DNA of 64,000 nt from Rhizobium jaguaris (lineage in GTDB: Bacteria > Pseudomonadota > Alphaproteobacteria > Rhizobiales > Rhizobiaceae). This document shows, in pieces, positions 8,361 through 16,957 of this stretch; position 1 is the stretch's first letter, and each line of letters opens with the position of its first letter. The notes beneath the pieces were generated by a model. The model had not been told where the DNA came from. It did not search any database and saw only the letters and a program-made list of their open reading frames with translations. The translations under genes and the position numbers were made by a program. Location of the stretch: positions 1,913,501-1,977,500 of the forward strand of contig NZ_CP032694.1 in NCBI RefSeq assembly GCF_003627755.1, read 5' to 3'.

Positions 8361-9796
8361 TCAGGCGCTTTCGGCCATCGTGGGCGCCTGAACGCCGAGC
8401 CATTCAGCGCAATCTGCAAGCGCCCGCTTGGCGATGAGTTGCCGTTTCATGATCGTCTTGTCCTTGCCGCGGAAGCGCTTGATGCCCTCTGGTTTGACGA
8501 TCGAGCCCGGCTGCAGTTCCGGAAACAGCCCGAAATTGATGTTCATTGGCTGGAAGGAGCGTTTGCCCGGCTCTTCATCGGAAACGATGTGGCCGCCGGT
8601 AATGTGGTTGAGCAGCGAACCCAGCGCCGTCGTGTCCGGTGGCAAGGACGGCGAGTGGCCCTTGCGCTCGGCAGCCGCGAAGCGACCGGCGAGCAGGCCG
8701 ATGCTGGCGCTTTCGACATAGCCTTCGCAGCCGGTGATCTGGCCGGCAAAACGCAGGCCCGGCCGTGATATCAACATCAGCGAGCGGTCGAGCAGGGTCG
8801 GGGAATTGATGTAGGTGTTGCGGTGCAGGCCACCGAGCCGCGCGAATTCGGCGTTCTCAAGGCCCGGTATCAGCCGGAAAATCTCGGCTTGTGCGCCATA
8901 TTTCAGCTTCGTCTGAAAGCCGACCATGTTGTAGAGCGTGCCGAGCGCATTGTCCTGGCGTAGCTGCACGACTGCATAGGCCTTGACGCCTGGGTTATGG
9001 GCGTTGGTCAAGCCCATCGGCTTCATCGGCCCGTGGCGCAGCGTCTCGCGCCCGCGCTCGGCCATAACCTCGATTGGCAGGCAGCCGTCGAAATAGGGCG
9101 TGCCTTCCCATTCCTTGAAACCAACGGCATCGCCGGCAACCAGCGCATCGACGAAGGCATTGTATTGGGCTTCGTCCATCGGGCAGTTGATGTAGTCCTT
9201 ACCCGTGCCGCCGGGACCGACCTTGTCGTAACGGGATTGGTACCAGCAAATGTCCATGTTGATGCTGTCGCGATAGACAATCGGCGCGATGGCGTCGAAA
9301 AAGGCAAGTGCATCCGCGCCGGTCTCGTCCTGGATCGCACTGGCGAGCCCTGGTGCGGTCAAGGGACCGGTGGCGATGATCGCCTGGTCCCATTCCTTCG
9401 GCGGCAAACCCGGATCTCCTCGCGCACGACCGTGATCAGCGGGTGGTTTTCGATGGCCTGTGTTACGGCTGCCGAAAATCCATCGCGATCCACGGCCAGT
9501 GCGCCGCCGGCGGGAACTTGATGCTTGTCCGCCGCAGCCATGATCAGCGAGCCGGCCAGGCGCATTTCCGCGTGGATAACGCCGACCGCGTTGCTCGTCG
9601 CATCGTCGGAGCGGAAGGAATTTGAGCAAACGAGTTCTGCCAGACCGTCGGTCTTGTGCGCCTCGGTACCGCGCACGCCGCGCATTTCATGCAGGATGAC
9701 GGGTACGCCGGCGCTGGCGATCTGCCAAGCGGCTTCGGAGCCGGCAAGACCGCCGCCGATGACGTGGATAGGAGAAAAGGAGCTGGTATTTGTCAT
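8361..9796 (-). pseudogene. trmFO: trmFO, tRNA m5U54 methyltransferase, broken by a one-base frameshift
   Basis: TrmFO uses FAD and methylene-tetrahydrofolate to methylate U54 of tRNA. The N-terminal part (start ATG at 9796) has the FAD motif [14 protein letters not shown], then [11 protein letters not shown]. It runs in one frame to VVREEI. The rest ([55 protein letters not shown]) continues in another frame to the stop at 8361. Adding one G in the + strand run at 9411-9413 restores a continuous protein of the usual length. This is either a sequencing or assembly error or a very recent mutation, since nothing else in the gene has decayed. Confidence 0.9.
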
Positions 9797-9840
9797 GCGC
9801 GCGTCATTACCACGGGCGGGCCGGCGATCCAATTGCTTTG

Positions 9841-9948
9841 CTAAAGCATGTCGCGCAAAACTGTGCGGCGGTTTTGCGATAACGATATGCGCAAGATCAA
9901 AAACTTGAAACGCAAAGAGCGAATCTCAGAGATCGCAACGCGCTTTAG
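9841..9948. repeat. Rhizobial palindromic intergenic repeat
   Basis: A 108-bp element bounded by CTAAAGC and GCGCTTTAG, with an internal palindrome around GCAAAACTGTGCGGCGGTTT. This is a typical dispersed rhizobial intergenic sequence. It lies between trmFO and the first DUF1127 gene. Other copies should occur genome-wide. Confidence 0.6.
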
Positions 9949-9956
9949 TCGCCGGA

Positions 9957-9986
9957 ATCAAAAACGGCGCCGAAGAGCGCCGTCTT
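9957..9986 (-). terminator. Intrinsic terminator of first DUF1127 gene
   Basis: On the minus strand ACGGCGC and GCGCCGT pair around a 6-base loop and are followed by TTTTGATT. It lies about 27 bases after the DUF1127 stop codon. Confidence 0.7.
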
Positions 9987-10012
9987 GAGGCAGTCTGCTC
10001 AGTCCGTTGCGA

Positions 10013-10156
10013 TTAACGGAAAGAGCGGGAAGCGATATTGCGGATTTCGTAGCGGCTAACGCCGATATCCGACAGGGTCTGGGCGGAAAGGTTGCCGAGC
10101 TCGTTCAGGGTGCGGCGATAGCTAATCCAGTTCTTGGCGATGCGAATCGGGTTCAT
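10013..10156 (-). CDS. DUF1127 (YjiS-like) small protein
   Basis: A 47-aa arginine-rich protein made almost wholly of a DUF1127 domain: NWISYRRTLNELGNLS then TLSDIGVSRYEI. The start at 10156 (MNPIRIAKN) has GAGGAC just upstream. Longer in-frame extensions to 10216 lack a ribosome site. DUF1127 micro-proteins in alphaproteobacteria have been linked to RNA and to phosphate or carbon metabolism, but the molecular role is open. A second, different DUF1127 gene follows at 10461. Confidence 0.9.
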   Translation of the reverse strand: MNPIRIAKNWISYRRTLNELGNLSAQTLSDIGVSRYEIRNIASRSFR

Positions 10157-10383
10157 TGTCTTGTCCTCGGTCATTCTGGTTGCGAGCGGCACGATTGCCG
10201 CCTCAGCGCTTGACACTCATATAGGCGTGAGGACGAATATTTTGCAGTGCAAATAAAAGGCGTCTGCCATGCAATTGTGCAATATGACGCCTAAAAAGCC
10301 ATCAGTGCTCAAATTTTATGTGCCATGTGCGGGGCGAATGGCTTTAGACAGCACGGTCGTTGTTGCAGGCGCGAACGACGCGC

Positions 10384-10422
10384 AAAAAAGAACGCCCGCC
10401 GCGGTTGTCCGCAACGGGCGTT
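10384..10422 (-). terminator. Intrinsic terminator of second DUF1127 gene
   Basis: On the minus strand AACGCCCG (10422-10415) pairs with CGGGCGTT (10398-10391), with extra pairing inside, followed by CTTTTTTG. It lies about 40 bases after the stop of the DUF1127 gene. Confidence 0.8.
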
Positions 10423-10460
10423 GTGAAGGCTGTCGCTGTTTAGCGAAGCCAATCCGGTAA

Positions 10461-10607
10461 TTAGCGGCCGGTGGCTTCGCGAGCTACGCGATGGATGTCC
10501 GAGCGATCGATACCGAGGTCGTGCAGTTCGCGGGTGCTCATACGGCCAAGTTCGGTAACGGTCTGACGATACTTGCGCCAGTTGTTGAAAGAGCGGGTCA
10601 GGTTCAT
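10461..10607 (-). CDS. DUF1127 (YjiS-like) small protein
   Basis: 48 residues: NNWRKYRQTVTELGRMSTR then LHDLGIDRSDIHRVARE, the full DUF1127 motif. The start at 10607 (MNLTRSF) follows AAAGGGAT at good spacing. The open frame reaches further upstream but without conservation. It has its own terminator, so it is expressed separately from the DUF1127 gene at 10013-10156. Both lie within 1 kb of the αr14-like sRNA. Confidence 0.9.
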   Translation of the reverse strand: MNLTRSFNNWRKYRQTVTELGRMSTRELHDLGIDRSDIHRVAREATGR

Positions 10608-11063
10608 TTTAGATCCCTTTCGAGGGTTTGGAGATCTTGTCGGTTCCGCGATTGGTTCCGTCCGCGATCTGATGAGTGCGAATATATGCTGCGCTGCAAG
10701 AACTAAAAGAGCGAATGCTTCATGCCACCTATGCATATGATGCATTTCTCACGGGCGATTTGCCTCAAAGAGTGACTGCTTTATGTGCATGTCACGGCAG
10801 CGTGAAGGCGGCTTGTCAGCCGAAAAACGGACGAATGTGCGCATTTCAGCTCAAATGCCGAGCAATTGCTCAGTTGTTGCTCTTATTCGAACGTGATTCA
10901 CACGATGTTATGGACCCTGCCGGAGTTTGGGGCGTCGATCGCTTGTAAGGAGAGAATCCTGCTACACTGCTTTTTTCGCGCTGTTTGCACGCGCAGGCCT
11001 GCTTAAAAGCGCCCTGCAGATCGTATCTGTCGATTCACGAGATATTAACCGATTTAATCAGCA

Positions 11064-11187
11064 GATAAAAATAACGCCCACCGCGGGAGGAGGATGCGGT
11101 GGGCGTCATTTGTGGTGATTGACGACTGGGAGGAGGAGTGTCGTCAATCCATCGGAGCGCACTGGGAGGAGGAGTGTGCGGCTCCGA
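11064..11187 (-). ncRNA. αr14 / NfeR1-like trans-acting sRNA
   Basis: Read on the minus strand, about 124 nt fold into three consecutive hairpins, each presenting the anti-Shine-Dalgarno motif CCTCCTCCC in its loop. Arms are 11185-11176 with 11062-11054 offset by one bulge in the first hairpin (11154-11162 with 11176-11185), 11117-11126 with 11140-11149 in the second, and 11074-11084 with 11096-11106 in the third. The third hairpin is followed by TATTTTTATC and acts as the terminator. Three CCUCCUCCC loops are the signature of the alphaproteobacterial αr14 family (Sinorhizobium NfeR1/Smr14C2), which base-pairs with ribosome-binding sites, many in ABC-transporter mRNAs. Family membership is recognised from structure and motif, not from a search. 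Confidence 0.85.
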
Positions 11188-11215
11188 ATTCTATATGAGG
11201 AAATCCTTCCTCAAG
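11188..11215 (-). promoter_or_regulatory. Putative sigma70-type promoter of the αr14-like sRNA
   Basis: On the minus strand CTTGAG (11215-11210) and TAGAAT (11193-11188) are separated by 16 bases. This places the transcription start near the foot of the first hairpin. CATATA, a few bases upstream, is an alternative -10. Confidence 0.45.
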
Positions 11216-11513
11216 CTCTTTCCGGCTTTCGCCGAAGCGGCACGCCACTGCCGTCCTTCGATGCTCATAAAATAGTATGACTTTTGATTTTTGTGCAGCG
11301 CAATAATTTCATGGGAGGTATGTGAATTACGCATGCCTTCGAGGCTCTGCATCCTGCGGATCATACTATAACGAATGAAGCCTTAACCCTGCATTAATAT
11401 GGTGCGATTTTGCCTGCATTACAGGGTAATTTCAGCGATGAATGAGCGACCTCGCTCACCCTTAATATGTGATAAGACAGTTTGATGAGGGAATCGCGGT
11501 TTAGAGGCGCGCA

Positions 11514-12668
11514 ATGTACCGGGGCAGGCTGGAGCGTGATCTAAAGGTTTGGGTGGATAAAGGGCTGGTCGACGCGCCGGCAGCGGCGGCGATTCTCAGC
11601 GAATACGACAGCCGCCCGGCTAGCTTCAGCCTCGGTCGCGTCCTTGCCGTCATGGCCGCACTTCTTGTCGGAGCTGCGATCCTGCTCTTCGTTGCGTCGA
11701 ATTGGGATCAGATACCGCGGATCATCAGGCTCTTCGGGCTCATCGCGCTGATCTGGGCCTTTTATCTTGGCGCTGCCTATTCATTTTCGCTCAGACGCTC
11801 GATCCTCGCCTCGGCCTTACTGATTCTCGGCACGATGAGTTTCGGCGGCGCCATGTCACTGGTCGGTCAGATGTATAATCTGTCCGGTGATGAACTGACG
11901 ATGATGATTGTCTGGTTCGCGGCCGCCAGCGTTGCCGCCGCGCTGTTTCGCTCGGGTGGGCAGGTCGCTCTCGCCGGTTTTCTGGCTTGGGGATTTTGCG
12001 GCCTCTATCTCTGGGAGCACTATGACGAATGGTACGGCATCATGCCGTGGGCGCCGCCGGTTATGGCGGCCGTGCTGATCGCTCTCGTGCGATATGTCGA
12101 TGCGCCTGCGTCCCGGCATCTGGCCTATCTCATGCTTGTCGGCTGGCTGACCTGGATCTTCACGCAGTACGGGGGTCTGCGCGCGGCGATCCTGTTTGCT
12201 GCCGCCGGCATGATCGCCTTCCTGGCCGCCAGCCTCCCGGTTTCGCCCTTGACGCGGATCGCGCGGACTGCCGGCGTCGCGCCTGCCTTTTATACCTTCC
12301 TCATCGCCGCCATCGGCTTCTTCGCAATCCATGGGGAGATCAGCGATGGGGTCTTTGAAAATAATACATGGGTTGAAAACAAGCTGCCTCTTATCGTGCT
12401 CGCCTTCGCGACACTGGCAAGCGCGCTTGTTGCAATCATTCTGAGCGGCCGCGACAACGGTCCAGTGCGCTATCTTGCCTACGTCGTCTTTGCTGGCGAA
12501 ATCTTCTATCTTGCCAATGAGACGGTCGGTTCGATCATCGGCACGTCGGGGTTTTTCCTGATCTGTGGCGCGCTAGTCGCAATCGCCGCCTGGCTGGTCA
12601 TCCGTCTGGAGCGGCGATTCTCCCATCGCAGCGGCCCCCATAGCGATAGGCAAGGCGTGCAGGCATGA
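11514..12668 (+). CDS. DUF2157 multi-pass membrane protein
   Basis: A 384-aa protein with a short cytoplasmic N-terminal helix pair (residues 1-40) and about ten membrane helices, including GRVLAVMAALLVGAAILLF. This layout is that of DUF2157. The family has no known activity but very often precedes a GDYXXLXY-domain gene, as here, where the two overlap by ATGA. The two products probably act together at the inner membrane. Confidence 0.88.
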   Translation: MYRGRLERDLKVWVDKGLVDAPAAAAILSEYDSRPASFSLGRVLAVMAALLVGAAILLFVASNWDQIPRIIRLFGLIALIWAFYLGAAYSFSLRRSILASALLILGTMSFGGAMSLVGQMYNLSGDELTMMIVWFAAASVAAALFRSGGQVALAGFLAWGFCGLYLWEHYDEWYGIMPWAPPVMAAVLIALVRYVDAPASRHLAYLMLVGWLTWIFTQYGGLRAAILFAAAGMIAFLAASLPVSPLTRIARTAGVAPAFYTFLIAAIGFFAIHGEISDGVFENNTWVENKLPLIVLAFATLASALVAIILSGRDNGPVRYLAYVVFAGEIFYLANETVGSIIGTSGFFLICGALVAIAAWLVIRLERRFSHRSGPHSDRQGVQA

Positions 12669-13285
12669 CGACGACAGGTGACATCAGTTCCGTTACACCC
12701 AATTTCAGCCGTCGCATGTGGATCGCTGCCATCGTTGTCGCAGCACTGCAAACGGCGGTCCTCGGCTATATGGTCGGCGAAAGGGCGTGGGGCCTGAGGA
12801 GCGGCGTCGAAGTCCTGTTGAAAACCGCACCGATCGATCCGCGCGATTTGCTGCGCGGCGACTACGTGACGCTGAACTACGATATTTCGCGCGTGCCGGT
12901 ATCGACCCTGATCGGCGGCGCACCGACGGAAAATAGGAAAAACCAGGTTCTTTCCGTCCGCCTCAAGAGGCAGGATGACGGCTATTGGGGCATCGTCGAA
13001 TCGTCTTTCGGAAGGCTGGAACCGAAACCGGACACGGTCGTTCTCAAGACCCTGCCTTTCGACTATTTCTCTTATGGCGATAGCGCGCCGCCCCCGCAGG
13101 CTACGATCTCGGTCACATACGGCATCGAGCGCTATTATGTGCCTGAGGGCGATGGCCACAATATTGAGGATGCACGCAATCACGACCGTGTTGCGATCGC
13201 CGCCCGCGTTTCCGCCGATGGCGAGGCGCATATCAGAAGCCTGCTTTTGGACGGCAAATCCGTCTACGAAGAGCCGCTTTACTGA
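12665..13285 (+). CDS. GDYXXLXY domain protein
   Basis: A 206-aa protein with one N-terminal membrane anchor (residues 18-38) and an extracytoplasmic domain. The defining motif RDLLRGDYVTLNYDIS lies at about residues 58-73. It overlaps the DUF2157 gene by 4 bases, so translation is coupled. The function is unknown. The fixed pairing with DUF2157 is the main clue. Confidence 0.88.
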   Translation: MTTTGDISSVTPNFSRRMWIAAIVVAALQTAVLGYMVGERAWGLRSGVEVLLKTAPIDPRDLLRGDYVTLNYDISRVPVSTLIGGAPTENRKNQVLSVRLKRQDDGYWGIVESSFGRLEPKPDTVVLKTLPFDYFSYGDSAPPPQATISVTYGIERYYVPEGDGHNIEDARNHDRVAIAARVSADGEAHIRSLLLDGKSVYEEPLY

Positions 13286-13429
13286 GAGGATTTCGGCATA
13301 AAACCAAACAAGATCCGTGGACGGTCGTGGAACCGTCATTTTTCCTTTGCGTGGTTTAAAACGGGTGATATAGAGACGCCGCGCTCCGGAAGGCCCCATG
13401 GGCAGGCATTGCCGTGCGGTTTTGGGAAC

Positions 13430-13514
<85 letters not shown>

Positions 13515-13583
13515 AGGCTGCCTTGTGGACGGGGGAGGCTTAACGGTCTGTCTCCTGACCCGCTGTTGGAAGCGCCATTTTGC

Positions 13584-13681
13584 CTAGAGCATCCCGCTTT
13601 CGAGTGGAAAGTGGACAAGATGCCCTAGATTCAGAAGAGTAGAGCGACCTTTTGCGCGTTCACGAACGCGCGGCGCTCTAG
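13584..13681. repeat. Rhizobial palindromic intergenic repeat (shared with 60208-60315)
   Basis: Two palindromic modules: CTAGAGCATCCCGCTTTC to GATGCCCTAG, and TAGAGCGACC to GGCGCTCTA. The same two modules occur in the opposite order and orientation at 60208-60315. This is a mosaic repeat of the RIME type between tRNA-Leu and tig. Confidence 0.6.
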
Positions 13682-13788
13682 CAGAATGATGAGGAATTGC
13701 ATCCAAGCCACGCTCGGGATTTTCCGGCGTCGTGCTCATCGAAACGAACGGCTGTCTGAGCACGGCCGCCATGAATGAAGGTAGGACA

Positions 13789-15285
13789 ATGCAGGTTATC
13801 GAAACGCTCGCTGAAGGGCTGAAGCGCGAAATCAAGGTGGTCATCCCGGCCAAGGACATGGAAGTTCGCATGAACGAGCGCCTGGCCGAGGTCAAGGACA
13901 AGGTCCGTATCAACGGTTTCCGTCCGGGCAAGGTGCCGGTTGCGCATCTGAAGAAGGTTTACGGCAAGTCGATCATGGCCGACCTCGTTAACGAGATCGT
14001 TCGTGACCAGCCGCCGGCAATCCTGACCGAGCGCGGCGAAAAGTCGGCAACCCAGCCGGAAATCGCCATGACCGAGGACAAGGACGAGGCTGAAAAGATC
14101 CTCGCCGCTCAGGCCGATTTCGAATTCACGCTCTCCTATGAAGTCATCCCCGCGATCGAACTGAAGCCGGTCAACGGCATCAAGGTGACCCGTGAAGTCG
14201 CTGAAATCAGCGAAGACGAAGTCACCGAACAGATCCTGAAGATCGCCGAAAGCGCCCGCAGCTACGAGACCAAGAAGGGCAAGGCCGCCGATGGCGACCG
14301 CGTCACCATCGATTATCTCGGCAAGGTCGACGGCGAAGCCTTCGAAGGCGGCAAGGATGAAGACGCTCAGCTCGTCCTCGGCTCCAACCGCTTCATCCCG
14401 GGCTTCGAAGAGCAGCTCGTCGGCTTCAAGGCTGACGACGAGAAGACCATCACCGTGACGTTCCCGGTCGATTACCCGGCCAAGAACCTCGCCGGCAAGG
14501 AAGCCACTTTCGACATCAAGGTGAAGGAAGTCGCAGCTCCCGGCGAAATTGAAATCAACGACGAACTCGCCTCCAAGCTCGGCATCGAATCCGCCGACCG
14601 CCTGAAGGAAATCGTTCGCGGCCAGATTGAAAGCCAGTACGGCTCGGTCACCCGCCAGAAGGTCAAGCGTCAGATCCTCGACCAGCTCGACGAGATGTAC
14701 CAGTTCGACACGCCGCAGAAGCTGGTGGAAGCTGAATTCGCCAGCATCTGGCGTCAGATCGAGGCCGATCTCAGCGAATCGGGCAAGACCTTCGAAGACG
14801 AAGATACGACCGAGGAGAAGGCTCGCGAAGAATACCGCAAGCTCGCCGAGCGCCGCGTCCGCCTCGGCCTCGTTCTCTCTGAAATCGGCGAAAAGGCCGG
14901 CGTCGAAGTGAGCGAAGACGAATTGCAGCGCGCCCTTTATGCGCAGCTCCAGCAGTTCCCGGGCCAGGAAAAGGAAATCCTGGAATTCTTCCGCAACACG
15001 CCCGGCGCTTCCGCCAACCTGCGCGCGCCGATCTTCGAAGAAAAGGTCATCGACCACCTGCTGACCGAAGTCGACGTCACCGACAAGACCGTTTCCAAGG
15101 AAGCGCTGCTGGCTGACGACGAAGCCGAAACGGAAGACAAGCCGGCAGCCAAGAAGGCTGCTCCGAAGAAGAAGGCTGCCGCCAAGGCTGAAGCAACCGA
15201 AGCCGCCGCCGAAGGCGAAGAAGCTGCTGCTCCGAAGAAGAAGGCCGCTCCGAAGAAGAAGGCTGCTGAAGACAGCGCCGAATAA
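13789..15285 (+). CDS. tig: Trigger factor
   Basis: 498 residues. An N-terminal ribosome-binding domain carries the signature GFRPGKVP (residues 44-51). An FKBP-type prolyl isomerase domain (about 155-245) follows, and then the C-terminal chaperone cradle. The last 45 residues are a Lys/Ala-rich low-complexity tail with two PKKKAA repeats, an extension seen in rhizobial orthologues. The start at 13789 follows GGTAGGAC; the longer frame to 13732 lacks a ribosome site. It binds nascent chains at the ribosome exit. Confidence 0.96.
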   Translation: MQVIETLAEGLKREIKVVIPAKDMEVRMNERLAEVKDKVRINGFRPGKVPVAHLKKVYGKSIMADLVNEIVRDQPPAILTERGEKSATQPEIAMTEDKDEAEKILAAQADFEFTLSYEVIPAIELKPVNGIKVTREVAEISEDEVTEQILKIAESARSYETKKGKAADGDRVTIDYLGKVDGEAFEGGKDEDAQLVLGSNRFIPGFEEQLVGFKADDEKTITVTFPVDYPAKNLAGKEATFDIKVKEVAAPGEIEINDELASKLGIESADRLKEIVRGQIESQYGSVTRQKVKRQILDQLDEMYQFDTPQKLVEAEFASIWRQIEADLSESGKTFEDEDTTEEKAREEYRKLAERRVRLGLVLSEIGEKAGVEVSEDELQRALYAQLQQFPGQEKEILEFFRNTPGASANLRAPIFEEKVIDHLLTEVDVTDKTVSKEALLADDEAETEDKPAAKKAAPKKKAAAKAEATEAAAEGEEAAAPKKKAAPKKKAAEDSAE

Positions 15286-15310
15286 TCCGGTTTTCTTTCC
15301 TGAAGAAATC

Positions 15311-15341
15311 AGGCCCTGCCGTTCGCGGCGGGGCCTTTTTT
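15311..15341 (+). terminator. Intrinsic terminator of tig
   Basis: AGGCCCTGCCG pairs with CGGCGGGGCCT around TTCG, followed by six T residues. It lies 26 bases after the tig stop. Confidence 0.9.
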
Positions 15342-15454
15342 GTTGGCGCAGACGTCGGGAATTTGTGGAATTCGGCAGCAGAAACCATCAGCCATGCCGG
15401 TAGCGCATTCCGCCACAAGCGGTCATCAGAGATCAGTGCCTCATTATTGTCGGG

Positions 15455-15901
15455 TCAGCGGCCGCAGCAGGACGACGTGCTTTGCCCCGCAAGGTCTTTT
15501 AAAATGACGCATCCTGCTCCAGGCCCGCCGGCGCAGGCGTCGTTACAGCGCTGCACGAAATCAGCAAGACGCTTTTCCAGGATCCGTAGTTCCTCAAGCT
15601 TTGTCCGTACTTCGTCCAGATGCGCCTGCGCGATGTCGCGCGTTTCGGTGCAATCCCGCTCGCCGCTGATAGACAAATCAAGAAGGACGCGAACCTGCTC
15701 GATACCGAACCCAAAGTCTCGGCACTGCTTGATGAAGGTGAGCCGAGATAGGTCGCTGTTTTCATAATAGCGCTGTCCTGCAGCCGAACGCCGCGCTTTC
15801 GGCAGCAGACCGATCTCTTCATAGAACCTGATCGTTGGCGCGGTTACATCCGAGGCCTTTGCCAACGCCCCAATGCTGAACACGGGCTTGTGAAGATTCA
15901 T
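15455..15901 (-). CDS. MerR family metal-responsive regulator
   Basis: A 148-aa regulator with the N-terminal winged helix-turn-helix (FSIGALAKASDVTAPTIRFY, residues 8-27) and the dimerisation helix at about 85-118. Cysteines C84, C119, C123 and C131 lie where mercury/zinc/lead-type MerR proteins bind metal (Tn501 MerR has C82, C117 and C126), and a C-terminal CC pair follows. The start at 15901 is chosen for homology; a longer frame exists. It is divergent from a cassette whose promoter has the 19-bp spacer typical of MerR targets. The metal itself cannot be decided. Confidence 0.9.
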   Translation of the reverse strand: MNLHKPVFSIGALAKASDVTAPTIRFYEEIGLLPKARRSAAGQRYYENSDLSRLTFIKQCRDFGFGIEQVRVLLDLSISGERDCTETRDIAQAHLDEVRTKLEELRILEKRLADFVQRCNDACAGGPGAGCVILKDLAGQSTSSCCGR

Positions 15902-15915
15902 GTCGATGCCGCTCC

Positions 15916-15946
15916 TTGACCTTAAAGTTACTTGAGGGAGTAGGCT
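15916..15946 (+). promoter_or_regulatory. MerR-type promoter/operator with 19-bp spacer
   Basis: TTGACC (15916-15921) and TAGGCT (15941-15946) are separated by exactly 19 bases. The spacer region contains the imperfect dyad CCTTAA...TTGAGG. This is the geometry that MerR activators correct by twisting DNA. It faces the membrane-protein gene at 15978. Confidence 0.8.
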
Positions 15947-15977
15947 TCCACTAGTCACGATTTCGGGAGGTCGGAGA

Positions 15978-16574
15978 ATGGACAATACGACGAAACTTGC
16001 GGGCGTGGGTGCGCTTGCCTGCGCCGCTTGTTGCGCAATCCCGCTGCTGTCAGCCGTGGGGGCAGGTATAGCGGCAGGCACGGGAACAATTGGTTTTCCT
16101 TTGGCCCTGGCGGCGGTCCTGCCCCTCGGCCTGATGCTTCTTCACTCAAGACGGCGGAAAGAAGCTGCGGCCGGGAGTGGCACCATGACCCTGCCGACCG
16201 CCAGTTCATGCGGCTGCGGCACGGGTACAACTACGAATGCCCAAATGCCACTCATCGCCTGCACATTGGACGCGACAGATTTCAAAGCGCGGACCGCCGA
16301 GATACAGAACATCGCGTCTCGATACCTGCAAAGGGTCTCAAGGCAGTCGCTCTCAATCGAACTGACCTACTTGCCGGCGGCCCAGGCGCAACTGCGGGAT
16401 CTGGTTCGCAAGGAAACTCAATGCTGCGCATTCCTGACTTTCGATCTGAGGGAACGCGGGAATGCCGTAGTGCTCGTGATAACCGCACCTGAAGAGGCCG
16501 GCGATGCAGCCCACATGCTGTTCGACCGCTTCGCACCACCCATCATCCAAAGACAGTTGGAGAACGCCCAATGA
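15978..16574 (+). CDS. MerT/MerF-like membrane protein with C-terminal Cys domain
   Basis: 198 residues. Two membrane helices (about 8-30 and 37-56); the first carries CAACC (residues 15-19), reminiscent of the metal-handling Cys pair in the first helix of MerT and MerF. A linker holds CGCG (about 74-77). A soluble domain follows with ETQCCAFLTFDL near residue 140. The start has GGGAGG at good spacing. Under a MerR promoter and followed by a thioredoxin and CcdA, it is probably a metal or thiol handling inner-membrane protein. Mercury is a guess. Confidence 0.7.
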   Translation: MDNTTKLAGVGALACAACCAIPLLSAVGAGIAAGTGTIGFPLALAAVLPLGLMLLHSRRRKEAAAGSGTMTLPTASSCGCGTGTTTNAQMPLIACTLDATDFKARTAEIQNIASRYLQRVSRQSLSIELTYLPAAQAQLRDLVRKETQCCAFLTFDLRERGNAVVLVITAPEEAGDAAHMLFDRFAPPIIQRQLENAQ

Positions 16575-16957
16575 ACCGTCGTCAATTCATCTCGACCTTG
16601 TCTGCCCTCATCCTCTCAATGACCGCGGCTTCCGGCGGCCATGCAGCCGGGATCGGCATTCCCGGCTTCGATGAGGCTGCCTCCGCCGGCGTGCCGGTCC
16701 TCGTACATGTCACCGCGACGTGGTGCGAGACCTGTCAGGCGCAGAAGCCCGTGGTTGCAAAGCTAGTCGGCAAGGGTGATTTCGCGTCGATGAAGAAATT
16801 CGATGTCGATTTCGACACCCAGAAAAACGTGCTGCGACAACTTCGCGTCCAGAGCCAGAGCACGATGGTGCTCTTCAAGAATGGCAAGGAAATCGACAGA
16901 AGCGTTGGCGTCACCGACCCCGCTGAGATCAAAGCTTTTCTGCGCAAGGCGCTGTAA
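16571..16957 (+). CDS. Exported thioredoxin-fold protein
   Basis: 128 residues with a signal peptide (basic MNRRQF, hydrophobic core, cleavage near GHAA, residue 26) and a compact thioredoxin domain whose active site is WCETC (C52, C55), plus the cis-proline region QSTMVLF. It should work in the periplasm. It overlaps both neighbours by 4 and 1 bases, and the following CcdA would supply its electrons from cytoplasmic thioredoxin. Confidence 0.88.
   Translation: MNRRQFISTLSALILSMTAASGGHAAGIGIPGFDEAASAGVPVLVHVTATWCETCQAQKPVVAKLVGKGDFASMKKFDVDFDTQKNVLRQLRVQSQSTMVLFKNGKEIDRSVGVTDPAEIKAFLRKAL

Noticed and set aside
11068..11185. CRISPR-like array suggested by three GGGAGGAGGA units
   Set aside because: Units are hairpin loops with different palindromic arms and no regular repeat-spacer pattern; the sRNA explanation accounts for all three.
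13678..15057. 459-aa minus-strand ORF opposite trigger factor
   Set aside because: Shadow frame with biased composition, fully antisense to tig.
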